The notes under the pieces are model-generated. The model saw only the letters and a program-made list of their open reading frames with translations. It ran no database searches and had not been told where the DNA came from. The position numbers were made by a program, and so were the translations under genes. A DNA stretch of 64,000 nucleotides from Pleomorphomonas sp. NRK KF1 (GTDB taxonomy: Bacteria; Pseudomonadota; Alphaproteobacteria; Rhizobiales; Pleomorphomonadaceae): contig NZ_JAMDLH010000006.1 in assembly GCF_023721755.1 (NCBI RefSeq), positions 124,001-188,000 of the forward strand. Direction: 5' to 3'. Positions 45,848 through 55,060 of the stretch are shown here, piece by piece. Each line of letters starts with the position of its first letter. Position 1 is the stretch's first letter.

Positions 45848-46274
45848 TGCTTTACTCCCGAGCCGCTACAACCTAGGCGGATACCCACCGACCTGTCAAG
45901 AACGAGAAGGGAACAAAGGGGGGTCGTCTGTTCCCTTGAAGCAGGCATAACTGCGTGAGGATGCTCCCGGTATTCATTTGCTTTCTTTCAAAAGCATCAT
46001 CGATCGCGAATGGTTCGGTCTCAACATGGCAGCCATGCGCAACAAAATTGCTGGAGCACTTGTCGGCCGCTTAACATGAGCACGACCTTCGTCTAATAAG
46101 CGCGCTTCCTACGGTGTCTGTTCGGTTTGCCAACGCCGTCGCAGACATCGCAAAGAAGGGAGCTGAAGCTGACCGGCCCGAAGAGGCTTTCGCTCCCCGT
46201 CCTTGTTTTCGCGCATCTGCTGTCGCCGAGGGATCTCAAGCTTTCGGGTGGATGCCTCTGACGAACGGAAAGCC
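45848..46274. other. Divergent intergenic region between comM and the MFS gene
   Basis: This 427-bp gap has no recognisable gene. It holds the LexA-type box (45900-45914) and a perfect 9-bp inverted repeat AAGGGAACA/TGTTCCCTT (45907-45937), both on the comM side. No clear promoter was identified on the MFS side. Confidence 0.45.
45900..45914. promoter_or_regulatory. LexA (SOS) box upstream of comM
   Basis: GAAC-N7-GAAC is an exact match to the alphaproteobacterial LexA box GTTC-N7-GTTC read on the other strand. It lies 53-67 bp upstream of the comM start codon, a normal operator position. Confidence 0.7.
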
Positions 46275-47630
46275 ATGTCCAGTACCACTCTCGCCGGCTC
46301 GTCCGGCGCCGCCCGCGCCGGCAATTCGCGCGCACGCGTCATCCTCGCCAGTCTCGTCGGCACCACCATCGAGTTCTACGACTTCTACGTCTACGCCACG
46401 GCCGCCGTGCTGGTGTTCCCGCACCTATTCTTCCCGACCGGCAACGACACCACGGCGCTGCTCTCCTCCTTCGCCATCTTCGGCGCCGCCATGGTCGCCA
46501 GACCGCTCGGAGCGGTGTTCTTCGGACACCTAGGCGACAAGCGCGGCCGCAAGGTGACGCTGGTCGCCGCCCTCTTGACCATGGGTATCGCCACCTTCCT
46601 GATCGGCTGCTTGCCGACCTACGCCTCGGTCGGCTGGTTCGCGCCCTTTTTGCTGGTGGTGATGCGCCTGACCCAGGGCTTCGCCATCGGCGGCGAGTGG
46701 AGCGGCGCGGCACTGGTCGCCACCGAGAACGCGCCGGCGGGTAAGCGGGCCTTCTACGGTACCTTCCCGCAGCTCGGCGCGCCGATCGGCTTCATCATCG
46801 CCAACGGCCTGTTCCTGATCATCTCGGCGGCACTGCCGTCCGACGATCCGACGCGGCCGTCGCTGGCCTTCCTCGACTGGGGCTGGCGCATTCCTTTCCT
46901 GTTCTCGGCCGTGATGGTGATCGTCGGGCTCTGGGTGCGCTTCAGTCTGGTTGAAAGCAAAGCCTTCGAGAAAACGGTAAAGTCCGGCAAGGTACGCAAA
47001 CTGCCCATGGCCGACGCCGTGCGCCACCACTGGCGCGAGCTGATCCTCGGCACGTTCTACATGCTCGCGACCTACGTGCTGTTCTACCTGATGACAACAT
47101 TCTCGTTGAGCTATGGCCGCGCCGCCACCACGGCGCCAATCCCCGGCCTCGGTTATGACTATCGCACCTTCGTCATGATGATGATCGTCGGCGTGGTGTT
47201 CTTCGGCATCTTCACCATGGTGTCCGGCCCCTGGGCCGATCGCTGGGGCCGCCGACGGACGCTGCTCTGGGTCACCGCCGCCATCATGCTGTTCGGCCTC
47301 GTCTGGGTACCGATCCTGTCGCTCGGCAACTTCGGCGTCATGGCCTTCCTGATCATCGGCTTTACGCTGATGGGCATGACCTTCGGCCCGATGGGCGCGC
47401 TATTGCCCGAGCTGTTCCCGGCCAATGTCCGCTACACCGGCTCCGGCATCTCCTACAACGTCTCGTCGATCCTCGGCGCCGCCGTGGCGCCATTCATTGC
47501 CGTGGCGCTCTGGACATATGGAGCGGGCAGCCCGTTCTGGGTCGGCGTCTACCTGACGGTAATGGCCGGCCTCACCTTCATCTCGCTGGTGCTCGGCAAG
47601 GAAACGAGCGGCGTCGACATCGACGCCTGA
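46275..47630 (+). CDS. MFS transporter, metabolite:H+ symporter (MHS) family
   Basis: A 451-residue, 12-helix permease of the ShiA/ProP-type branch. Diagnostic features are SLVGTTIEFYDFYVYATAA in helix 1, the loop 2-3 motif GHLGDKRGRKVTL, QGFAIGGEWSGAALVATE, and the second-half GPWADRWGRRRTLL. Members import small organic acids or osmolytes with protons, and the substrate is not evident here. The ATG at 46275 is preceded by CGGAA. A good intrinsic terminator follows the gene. Confidence 0.9.
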   Translation: MSSTTLAGSSGAARAGNSRARVILASLVGTTIEFYDFYVYATAAVLVFPHLFFPTGNDTTALLSSFAIFGAAMVARPLGAVFFGHLGDKRGRKVTLVAALLTMGIATFLIGCLPTYASVGWFAPFLLVVMRLTQGFAIGGEWSGAALVATENAPAGKRAFYGTFPQLGAPIGFIIANGLFLIISAALPSDDPTRPSLAFLDWGWRIPFLFSAVMVIVGLWVRFSLVESKAFEKTVKSGKVRKLPMADAVRHHWRELILGTFYMLATYVLFYLMTTFSLSYGRAATTAPIPGLGYDYRTFVMMMIVGVVFFGIFTMVSGPWADRWGRRRTLLWVTAAIMLFGLVWVPILSLGNFGVMAFLIIGFTLMGMTFGPMGALLPELFPANVRYTGSGISYNVSSILGAAVAPFIAVALWTYGAGSPFWVGVYLTVMAGLTFISLVLGKETSGVDIDA

Positions 47631-47652
47631 TCGGTAGCGACCGGAAAGCTGC

Positions 47653-47682
47653 GAAAGCGGTCGCCGTAGGCGGCCGCTTTTC
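47653..47682 (+). terminator. Intrinsic terminator of the MFS gene
   Basis: GAAAGCGG-T-CGCC pairs with GGCG-G-CCGCTTTTC around a 3-nt loop, ending in a short T-run about 50 nt after the stop codon. Confidence 0.8.
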
Positions 47683-47720
47683 TCGTTGTCTTTCACCCAC
47701 TCGTCTCCTAAAAGAGACGT

Positions 47721-48287
47721 ATGGATACTTTTGAAGACGAAACCAGCGCCCGGCTTGCCGCTCGCATCCGGCTCGAACGCGAAGGGCGGGGCTGGTCTCT
47801 GGCCGACCTCGCGTCACGCTCAGGTGTCGGCAAGGCCACCATTTCCAAGATCGAACGCGGTGACGCCTCGCCGACGGCGGGCGTGCTGGTTCGTCTCGCG
47901 GCGGCCTTCGACCTGACGCTTGCGAGCTTGCTGGTCCGGGCCGAGGCCGGAGCTGACAGGCTGGTCCGGGTGACCGATCAGGCGGTCTGGCGCGATCCGG
48001 ACACCGGCTATCTGCGTCGGCAGGTGTTTCTCCGTCCCGATCATCCGCTGGAACTCGTCGAAGTAACCATGCCCCCCGGCAAAAGCGCCGTGTTGCCCGC
48101 CGCCTCCTACGCCTTCATCCGCCAGGTGGTCTGGCTGATCGAGGGCGAGCTCGTCGTCACCGATGCCGACGGGCGGCATGGCCTCGCCGCCGGCGACTGC
48201 CTGGGCTTCGGGCCGCCAGCCGATGTCACCATTGCAAACCAGAGCGATGCACCGGCCCGCTATGTCGTCGCGCTGACGAGGAGCTGA
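47721..48287 (+). CDS. XRE-family regulator with C-terminal cupin domain
   Basis: A 188-residue regulator. The helix-turn-helix of residues 10-65 (GWSLADLASRSGVGKATISKIERGDASPTAGVLVRL is split by the usual turns) is joined to a sugar-binding-type cupin (about 105-180). The small ligand is unknown. The GNAT gene starts 2 bp after its stop, so the two are a transcriptional unit, and the regulator may control that enzyme or the MFS gene upstream. Confidence 0.88.
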   Translation: MDTFEDETSARLAARIRLEREGRGWSLADLASRSGVGKATISKIERGDASPTAGVLVRLAAAFDLTLASLLVRAEAGADRLVRVTDQAVWRDPDTGYLRRQVFLRPDHPLELVEVTMPPGKSAVLPAASYAFIRQVVWLIEGELVVTDADGRHGLAAGDCLGFGPPADVTIANQSDAPARYVVALTRS

Positions 48288-48288
48288 C

Positions 48289-48816
48289 ATGTCGAACATC
48301 ACCATCCACCCACTCGGCCTTGGTGCCGCCACCGTCGACGCGCTGGCGACCATGATCGTGGAGACGGTTGCCGGTGGCGGCTCGGTCAGTTTCATGCATC
48401 CGCTTGCCATGGATGACGCGCGGGCGTTCTGGCGGGGATCGCTGACCGCCGCCGACAAGGATCAGCGCGTTATCCTCGGCGCCTTCGACGGAGAGATGCT
48501 GGTCGGCACGCTGACCTTGCTGCTCGACTGCCCTCCCAACCAGCCGCATCGGGCGGAGTTCGCCAAGATGATGACGCGCCCGAGCCATCGCGGCCAAGGC
48601 ATTGCCACAGCATTGATCGGCGCGGCGGAGCGAATTGCCCACGACAAGGGGCGAACGCTGATCGTACTCGACACCGCGAGCGACGGCGGCGCCGGGCCAC
48701 TTTACGAGCGCTGCGGCTTCCGCCTCGCCGGAGAGGTGCCCAACTACGCGCTGAAGCCGCATGGCGGCTACACCGGCACGCTGTACTACTACAAGGAACT
48801 GGCTCAGCTGAGCTGA
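48289..48816 (+). CDS. GNAT-family N-acetyltransferase
   Basis: A 175-residue GNAT enzyme. The acetyl-CoA-binding motif is RPSHRGQGIATALIGAAERIA (a Q/RxxGxG/A loop at about 99-105), followed by LYERCGFRLAGEVPNYALKP. The substrate cannot be predicted. It directly follows the XRE-cupin gene. Its 3' end overlaps the convergent rRNA-methyltransferase gene by 13 bp. Confidence 0.88.
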   Translation: MSNITIHPLGLGAATVDALATMIVETVAGGGSVSFMHPLAMDDARAFWRGSLTAADKDQRVILGAFDGEMLVGTLTLLLDCPPNQPHRAEFAKMMTRPSHRGQGIATALIGAAERIAHDKGRTLIVLDTASDGGAGPLYERCGFRLAGEVPNYALKPHGGYTGTLYYYKELAQLS

Positions 48817-49631
48817 CCACGCCTCAGTTCATAGAGCATGATACCGGTGGCGACCGCCAGATTGAGGCTGTCCGCCTGACCGGCCATCGGGATCTTGACG
48901 CGGACATCACAGGCGGCCGTCATCTCCTCGGTCATGCCGGCCTGCTCGTTGCCCATCACCAGCACCGTCGGCGTGTGGCTTTCGACCTTGCGATAGTCGT
49001 GTGTCGCTTTCAAATGGGTGCCGACGAGACGAACGCCCGCAGCCTTGGCCCAGGCGAAGAAGGCGTCGCGGCCGGTCTTTGCCAGCGGCACATGGAACAG
49101 CGAGCCCATGGTGGCGCGCACCGTCTCGAAGGAGAAGGGATCGCAGGTCTCGCCAACGAGAATGACACCCTTTGCGCCGACGGAATCCACGGTGCGGATG
49201 ATGGTGCCGAGATTGCCGGGGTCGCGCACCTGTTCGAGCGCCACCCAGACCTCGGCCTCGCCCACCTTGACCTCGGCCATCGGCTTCAGCCTTTGGCCGA
49301 ACACGCCGACCACCATTTGCGGGTTATCGCGATGGGTGATTTTGGCGAGCACCGCCTCCGACATTTCCAGCACGTCGCCACCGCGCGCCCTGACGGCAGC
49401 CGCGGCCTTGGCGACATGCGGCTGGTCGCGCACCGCCGGCGCATAGGCGATGGCGGCGATCGGCCAGTTCTCTTCCAACGCATCGGTGACGAGCTTCAGG
49501 CCCTCGCCGATGAAGCGGCCCGTTTCCTCGCGCACCTTCTTCATGGCCAAGGCCCGGATGTCCTTGACGAGCGGGTTGGTGAGCGAGGTGATCTGCCGGA
49601 CGGCGCCGGGCGCCCCTTCCCTGTCGGCCAT
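48804..49631 (-). CDS. SpoU/TrmH-family RNA 2'-O-methyltransferase
   Basis: A 275-residue SPOUT-fold enzyme that methylates ribose 2'-OH in rRNA or tRNA using SAM. The N-terminal substrate-binding domain (ITSLTNPLVKDIRALAMKKVR) is followed by the three SpoU motifs: QVRDPGNLGTIIRTVDSVGA, VMGNEQAGM and IPMAGQADSLNLAVATGIMLYEL. The exact target nucleotide is unknown. It lies 3 bp downstream of a second RNA-type methyltransferase gene on the same strand. Confidence 0.9.
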   Translation of the reverse strand: MADREGAPGAVRQITSLTNPLVKDIRALAMKKVREETGRFIGEGLKLVTDALEENWPIAAIAYAPAVRDQPHVAKAAAAVRARGGDVLEMSEAVLAKITHRDNPQMVVGVFGQRLKPMAEVKVGEAEVWVALEQVRDPGNLGTIIRTVDSVGAKGVILVGETCDPFSFETVRATMGSLFHVPLAKTGRDAFFAWAKAAGVRLVGTHLKATHDYRKVESHTPTVLVMGNEQAGMTEEMTAACDVRVKIPMAGQADSLNLAVATGIMLYELRRGQLS

Positions 49632-49634
49632 GGC

Positions 49635-50825
49635 TCAGGCTCCGATAAAACGTGAGAACATCGAGGTGGCGAGCAGCCGGCCCGGCCGCTCCGGGTCGCC
49701 GGTCTCGCGGACAGCAAGTTCGCCCGAGGCGATCGTGCCGCGCCGGTGGCCGAGGAGATCGGCGGTGATCTCGTGGATGGACAGAAAGGATGCGCGGATG
49801 GCATAGGCCGTCAACACGGCGAAGGACGGCCCCGGCGCAAGGATCTGTCGCGTCAGGTCGAGCAGGTGCGGCAAATCGGCTTCCAACGACCAGACCTCGC
49901 CGTCCGGACCACGACCAAAGCGCGGCGGGTCGAGCAGAATACCGTCATAGCTTTTGCCGCGACGCACCTCGCGCTCGGCGAACTTCACGGCATCGTCGAC
50001 GATCCAGCGGATCGGCGCAGCGTCGAGGCCGGCGAGCGCCTGGTTCTCGCGTCCCCAGGCTACGGATTTCTTCGAGGCATCGACGTGGGTCACTTCGGCG
50101 CCCGCCTCGGCCGCGATCAGCGAGGCGATGCCGGTATAACCAAAGAGATTGAGAAGCTTCGGCTTCTCCGGTCCGCGATGCGCCTTGAGACGCTCGGACA
50201 TCCAGGCCCAATGTGCGATTTGCTCGGCGAAGATGCCGACATGACGAAAGGCGGTCAGCTGGCAGACGACCGGCAGGTCCATCACCCGCATTTCCCAGGA
50301 GGTGCCGATGCCGGGCTCGGTGCGCCAACGGCCGGGACCATCCTCCTCGACGTCGCCTGTGAAGGCGGCGCCGGCCGCTGCCCAGACCGAAGGCGCCAGG
50401 CGGCGCGGCCCCATGGCCTGCGGCTCGGGCCTGATGACGGTAAGAGCCCCGTAGCGCTCGAGTTTCTCGCCTTCGCCCATGTCGAGAAGGCGATATTCGT
50501 CCCAACCCTCGGTGACCAACAGCGAACCGACCTCTTCGCGAGCGAGGCGAGGGCCGAGAATGGCCGGCATCGGCCGTTTCGGCACCGCGGCGCCGGACGG
50601 ACGAGCCGGACCGCGAGGTTCGTGACTGCGCAACTCCTGTCGTTCCGCATCCTTTCCGGGAGCCTGGGGCTTGTTCGGCTTGCGGAATGGAGGGCGACCA
50701 GCACGAGAAGCGGGCTTTACGGGGGAGGGCGGCTTGGCCAAGGCGGATTGTCCGGCAGAAAGGGTCTTTGGCCCCTTATACACGCCCCTCGGCCGGAATG
50801 AAGCGCCGCTTTCCCCGTCGCACAT
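49635..50825 (-). CDS. Class I SAM-dependent methyltransferase (RlmI/RlmK-like)
   Basis: The C-terminal part resembles RlmI-type 23S rRNA cytosine methyltransferases, with SAM motif [19 protein letters not shown] and catalytic-type motif [13 protein letters not shown]. The N-terminal 85-odd residues are a basic, Pro/Lys/Arg-rich tail likely to be disordered and RNA-binding. The start is uncertain: the ATG at 50825 is chosen (396 residues), but 50570 would remove most of the tail and 50909 would add 28 residues. It is divergent from rph, and the next gene downstream is another RNA methyltransferase. Confidence 0.82.
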   Translation of the reverse strand: MCDGESGASFRPRGVYKGPKTLSAGQSALAKPPSPVKPASRAGRPPFRKPNKPQAPGKDAERQELRSHEPRGPARPSGAAVPKRPMPAILGPRLAREEVGSLLVTEGWDEYRLLDMGEGEKLERYGALTVIRPEPQAMGPRRLAPSVWAAAGAAFTGDVEEDGPGRWRTEPGIGTSWEMRVMDLPVVCQLTAFRHVGIFAEQIAHWAWMSERLKAHRGPEKPKLLNLFGYTGIASLIAAEAGAEVTHVDASKKSVAWGRENQALAGLDAAPIRWIVDDAVKFAEREVRRGKSYDGILLDPPRFGRGPDGEVWSLEADLPHLLDLTRQILAPGPSFAVLTAYAIRASFLSIHEITADLLGHRRGTIASGELAVRETGDPERPGRLLATSMFSRFIGA

Positions 50826-50920
50826 CGCTCGCCGCCCTTTACGGAGCTTCCCCGACAGGGATACAAGGGCGCAACCCTGCGGAGCCCGCGCGTTCCGCTC
50901 CCGTTGCATATGGAGAAGCC

Positions 50921-51643
50921 ATGCGCCCGTCCCGTCGCGCCCCCGACGAACTGCGTCCCGTCAGCCTCGAGCGGGGCGTGTCGCGCCACGCCGAAGGTTC
51001 CTGCCTCGTCAAGTTCGGCGACACCCACGTGCTCGTCACCGCATCGGTCGACGAGAAGGTCCCACCGTGGTTGAGGGGCGGCGGCAAGGGCTGGGTGACC
51101 GCCGAGTACGGCATGCTGCCGCGCGCCACCGGCGAACGCATGAAGCGCGAGGCAGCGGCCGGCAAGCAATCGGGCCGGACCCAGGAAATCCAGAGGCTGA
51201 TCGGCCGCAGCTTGCGCGCCGTCGTCGACCTGATCGCTCTCGGCGAGCGGCAGATCGTCATCGATTGCGACGTCATCCAGGCCGACGGCGGCACCCGCAC
51301 CGCCTCGATCACCGGTGCCTATGTGGCGCTTTACGACGCCATCGAATGGATGCGTCGGCGCAACCTGGTGCCCGCCCAGGCCAAGGTGCTGCGCGACCAT
51401 GTCGCCGCCATCTCCTGTGGCATCTCCGACGGCGTGCCTGTGCTCGATCTCGACTATATCGAGGACTCCTCGGCCGAGACCGACGCCAACTTTGTGATCA
51501 CCGGCTCCGGCGGCCTCGTCGAGATCCAGGGCACGGCCGAGGGCGCCCCCTTCTCCGAAGACGAGTTGCAAAAGCTGCTCACCCTCGCCAAGGGCGGCAT
51601 CGCCCAGCTGATCGAGCTGCAGAAAGCGGCCATCGCGTCCTGA
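50921..51643 (+). CDS. rph: Ribonuclease PH
   Basis: Phosphate-dependent 3'-5' exoribonuclease trimming tRNA 3' ends. The 240-residue protein starts [21 protein letters not shown], contains [21 protein letters not shown] and [13 protein letters not shown], and matches the family's length. The ATG at 50921 has GGAGAAG 5 nt upstream, which overrules the longer frame from 50687. rdgB starts 12 bp downstream. Confidence 0.97.
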   Translation: MRPSRRAPDELRPVSLERGVSRHAEGSCLVKFGDTHVLVTASVDEKVPPWLRGGGKGWVTAEYGMLPRATGERMKREAAAGKQSGRTQEIQRLIGRSLRAVVDLIALGERQIVIDCDVIQADGGTRTASITGAYVALYDAIEWMRRRNLVPAQAKVLRDHVAAISCGISDGVPVLDLDYIEDSSAETDANFVITGSGGLVEIQGTAEGAPFSEDELQKLLTLAKGGIAQLIELQKAAIAS

Positions 51644-51654
51644 AGGGGCTTGAT

Positions 51655-52320
51655 ATGACCGAACAGCGCCGCATCGACGGCAAGCGCCTCGTCGTCGCCA
51701 CGCACAACAACGGCAAGCTCCGGGAGTTCTATTTCCTGCTGGGCGGCCTTTCCATCGAGCTTGTCTCGGCCGGCGATCTCGGCCTGCCGGTGCCGGTCGA
51801 GGATGGCGAGACCTTCGTCGAGAATGCCCGCATCAAGGCGCTGGCCGCCGCCCGCGCCGCTGGCGAAGTGGCGCTGGCCGACGATTCCGGCCTTTGCGTC
51901 GAAGCGCTCGACGGTCGTCCAGGGGTTTACACGGCCGATTGGGCCGGGCCGAACCGCGACTGGTCGATGGCCATGCGCCTTGTCGAGGAAGAGCTCTATA
52001 AGGCAGGCGCCACGACGCCGGAGCAGAGGAAGGGCACCTTCGTCTCGCTGCTCTGCCTCGCCTGGCCGGACGGACATACCCAGGAGTACCTCGGCACGCG
52101 TGACGGCACGCTCGTCTGGCCGCCGCGCTCCGGCGACTTTGGCCACGGCTATGATCCGGTCTTCATGCCGGACGGAGAAACCAGGACCTATGGCGAGATG
52201 ACCGAGGCCGAAAAGCACGGCTCCATCTGGGGCGCGCCGGGTCCGTTGTCGCACCGGTCGCGATCGCTGAAGCTGCTCGTCGAGGGCGCCTTCCCCATCG
52301 GCTTCGGGCCGCGCGGGTGA
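51655..52320 (+). CDS. rdgB: XTP/dITP pyrophosphatase (RdgB/HAM1)
   Basis: House-cleaning enzyme that hydrolyses non-canonical purine nucleotides to monophosphates. The 221-residue protein has VVATHNNGKLREF at the N-terminus, the DDSGLCVEALDGRPGVY active-site block, FGHGYDPVF and SHRSRSL near the end. It lies in the conserved order rph-rdgB-hemW with short gaps. The start at 51655 follows AGGGG and matches the family. Confidence 0.96.
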   Translation: MTEQRRIDGKRLVVATHNNGKLREFYFLLGGLSIELVSAGDLGLPVPVEDGETFVENARIKALAAARAAGEVALADDSGLCVEALDGRPGVYTADWAGPNRDWSMAMRLVEEELYKAGATTPEQRKGTFVSLLCLAWPDGHTQEYLGTRDGTLVWPPRSGDFGHGYDPVFMPDGETRTYGEMTEAEKHGSIWGAPGPLSHRSRSLKLLVEGAFPIGFGPRG

Positions 52321-52324
52321 GCCG

Positions 52325-53527
52325 ATGAGCGAACGGGATCTCCTTTCGGGGATGGAAGCGGCGGCCGAGGGCACGCCGGACATCGGGTTCGGTGTCTACG
52401 TCCATTGGCCCTTCTGCGCCCGCAAGTGTCCCTACTGCGACTTCAACAGCCACGTCCGTCCCAAAGGGATCGACGAGGCCGGCTATCTCGCCGCCATGGA
52501 GCGGGAGATCGCCGCTCACGCCCGCCTGACGCCGGGACGTACGGTAACTTCGGTGTTTCTTGGCGGCGGTACGCCGTCGCTGATGAAGCCGGAAAGCGTC
52601 GGCCGCCTGCTTGATCTCATCGGCCATCATTGGCAGATGTCCGCCGACGCCGAGATCACGCTGGAAGCCAATCCGTCGTCGGTGGAAGCCGAGCGTTTCC
52701 GTGGCTACCGCTCGGCGGGCGTCAACCGCCTGTCGCTCGGCGTGCAGGCGCTCAACGACGCCGATCTCAAGTTCCTCGGTCGGTTGCACAATGTCGGTGA
52801 GGCCCTACGCGCCCTCGAACTGGCGCGCGAGACCTTCCCGCGTCTCTCCTTCGACCTGATCTACGCCCGCCCCGACCAGAGCCTCGAAGCCTGGGAGGCG
52901 GAGCTTCGACAAGCCATCGGGTTTGCGGCCGACCATCTGTCGCTCTACCAGCTGACCATCGAGCCGGACACCGCCTTCGAGAAGCTCTATGCCGCCGGCA
53001 AGCTGGTGGTGCCCGATGCGGACGCAGCCGCCGACCTCTATGAGTTGACGCAGACGGTTGCCGGAGCGGCCGGCCTGCCGGCCTATGAAATCTCCAATCA
53101 CGCGGCGCCGGGCGGCGAAAGCCGGCACAACCTCCTCTACTGGCGCTACGGAGAATATGTCGGCCTCGGACCGGGCGCGCATGGCCGCATCGTCCAGGGC
53201 GACGATCGCGGTCGCCTCGCCACGATCGTCGAGCGCAACCCGGAGGCCTGGATGCGGCGCATCGCCGAGACGGGCAACGGCGTGATCGAGACCGAAGAGA
53301 TTTTCGGCGAGACGGCGGGCGACGAGATGCTGCTGATGGGCCTTCGCCTCGTCGAAGGCATCGACGCGGCGCGCTACCGGCGGCTGTCCGGCCGTGGCTT
53401 CGATCCGGCCCGGATTTCCGACCTCGTCACCCATGGCATGGTGGAAGTGCTGCCCGATGGCCGCATCCGCACCACGCCGGCCGGAGCCTTCGTGCTCGAC
53501 GCCGTGGTCGCCGATCTCGCCGCCTGA
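52325..53527 (+). CDS. hemW: Radical SAM heme chaperone HemW
   Basis: Radical-SAM protein that binds heme and is linked to its delivery to respiratory enzymes. The 400-residue protein has the cluster motif Cys31-x3-Cys35-x2-Cys38 (CARKCPYCDF), the GGGTPSLM motif, and the HemW C-terminal domain. The extra N-terminal cysteine that separates coproporphyrinogen dehydrogenase HemN from HemW was not searched in detail; the length and the gene order with rdgB favour HemW. It starts 4 bp after rdgB. Confidence 0.92.
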   Translation: MSERDLLSGMEAAAEGTPDIGFGVYVHWPFCARKCPYCDFNSHVRPKGIDEAGYLAAMEREIAAHARLTPGRTVTSVFLGGGTPSLMKPESVGRLLDLIGHHWQMSADAEITLEANPSSVEAERFRGYRSAGVNRLSLGVQALNDADLKFLGRLHNVGEALRALELARETFPRLSFDLIYARPDQSLEAWEAELRQAIGFAADHLSLYQLTIEPDTAFEKLYAAGKLVVPDADAAADLYELTQTVAGAAGLPAYEISNHAAPGGESRHNLLYWRYGEYVGLGPGAHGRIVQGDDRGRLATIVERNPEAWMRRIAETGNGVIETEEIFGETAGDEMLLMGLRLVEGIDAARYRRLSGRGFDPARISDLVTHGMVEVLPDGRIRTTPAGAFVLDAVVADLAA

Positions 53528-53538
53528 TTTCTCGAAAT

Positions 53539-54867
53539 TCAGAGTCGCGACGCCGGTTTCGGCTTCGATCCGTCCGAGAAACGCGACAGGCGGAAATGAG
53601 TCGGGTCGACGAAGGGCGTCGTCCCCGTGACGAGGTCGGCAACCAGCCAACCCGCTCCGGGCCCGATGCCGAAGCCGTGGCCGGAGAAGCCGGTGGCAAC
53701 GACGAGGCCGGCGTAATCGTCCACTTCCGAGATCACCGGCACCACGTCGGGCGTCACGTCGATATAGCCGGCCCAAGACTGGACGATGCGCGTATCGCGG
53801 AAGGACGGAAACCGCCGCTTCAGCTCGGTCATGGTGCGCCGCAGGAAGCGGACATCGGGCTTCGGATCGAGAACGCGCATCTTTTCGTAGGGCGAGACCC
53901 TGTCGAGCGGCCGTGTCGGCCAATCGTCGATCTCGCGGAAGAAACGCGAACCGAAGGATAGCGATACATGCTTCCAGTCGGCCATCAGGGCCGGCAGGAA
54001 GTCCAGGGTGAAGCGGACATGATCCGGCGTGAGATCGGCGACATTGGCGACGCCGTTGGCCACGGTAAGGCCACCGTCGGCGCGCTTGCGGATACCGATC
54101 AGGTCGTCCCAGATACCGGCATCGGGACCACCGGTCACCGGATTGGTGCGCGACACCGTCGACCGCATCTTGAGCTGCGGCAACGTGACACCGAGATCCT
54201 TGAGGAAACGGCGCGACCAGGCGCCGGCGGCGAGAACCACTCGCTTGGTTTTGATGGCACCACGCTCGGTGACCACCGAAACGATCTCGCCGATGGCGGT
54301 CTCAAGGCCGCGCACCGCGCAATCGGTAACGATGACGGCCCCCTTGGCACGAGCAGCCAGCGCAATGGCGGGAGCCGCCTTCTGCGGTTCTGCGCAACCG
54401 TCGCTCGGGCACCAAAGACCGGCCGGCGGCGGCGACAGATCGTCCTTCATGACGGCTTTGGCAGCCTCTCCCTCGATCACCTCGGCGGCGATGCCATGCT
54501 CGGCCGCCGCCTTGACCCAGGCCCGATAACCATCGACTTCGCGCTGCTTGCGGGTGGCAAAGAAAATGCCGGTCTCGCGGAAACCAGTGTCGCCAACACC
54601 ATGGGCGCCCATCTCCCGCCATAGACGCATCGCCTCACGGATGAGGTCGAACTCGCGCGGATCGCGGTCGGCTTGCCGGACCCAACCCCAGTTGCGGCTC
54701 GACTGCTCGCCGCCGATATGCCCCTTCTCTAGGAGCACCACCTTAAGGCCGCGTTCGGCCAGATAGAGCGCCGAGCTGGTTCCAATGATCCCGCCACCAA
54801 TGACGACGACGTCGGCCTCCTTCGGCATGGCGATATCTGACGGAACGGTATCGACCTGCGGACCCAT
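53539..54867 (-). CDS. FAD-dependent amine/amino-acid oxidoreductase (DadA-like)
   Basis: A 442-residue D-amino-acid-oxidase-fold enzyme. The FAD site is VVIGGGIIGTSSALYLAERG (residues 21-40), followed by SSRNWGWVRQADRDP and a C-terminal VVATGFSGHGFGIGPGAGWL loop. This branch oxidises amines, D-amino acids or sarcosine-type substrates. The substrate is unknown, and no partner genes are adjacent. The ATG at 54867 has GGGAG 8 nt upstream, better than 54987. It converges with hemW, with 11 bp between stops. Confidence 0.87.
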   Translation of the reverse strand: MGPQVDTVPSDIAMPKEADVVVIGGGIIGTSSALYLAERGLKVVLLEKGHIGGEQSSRNWGWVRQADRDPREFDLIREAMRLWREMGAHGVGDTGFRETGIFFATRKQREVDGYRAWVKAAAEHGIAAEVIEGEAAKAVMKDDLSPPPAGLWCPSDGCAEPQKAAPAIALAARAKGAVIVTDCAVRGLETAIGEIVSVVTERGAIKTKRVVLAAGAWSRRFLKDLGVTLPQLKMRSTVSRTNPVTGGPDAGIWDDLIGIRKRADGGLTVANGVANVADLTPDHVRFTLDFLPALMADWKHVSLSFGSRFFREIDDWPTRPLDRVSPYEKMRVLDPKPDVRFLRRTMTELKRRFPSFRDTRIVQSWAGYIDVTPDVVPVISEVDDYAGLVVATGFSGHGFGIGPGAGWLVADLVTGTTPFVDPTHFRLSRFSDGSKPKPASRL

Positions 54868-55060
54868 CTCTGAAACTCCCGGAAGGCACCGGTCACCGCC
54901 GGCGATGCAGTCCCGTTTTACGCCAATTTCCAAGCCGATCCAGTCCGGCAGCCTCCCAAGTCCGCCTAAATGTGAAGCTTTTTCCATTCCGGCCGCAGCT
55001 TGAGTGACAGCACCTCGGCCTGTATCCCTCGTGAGGTCGTTTCTTTCCGCGGAGCCAGCG

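Noticed and set aside
46203-46274. An upstream ATG start for the MFS transporter
   Set aside because: The added 24 residues are cysteine- and arginine-rich and unlike the short N-terminus of this family; the ATG at 46275 fits better.
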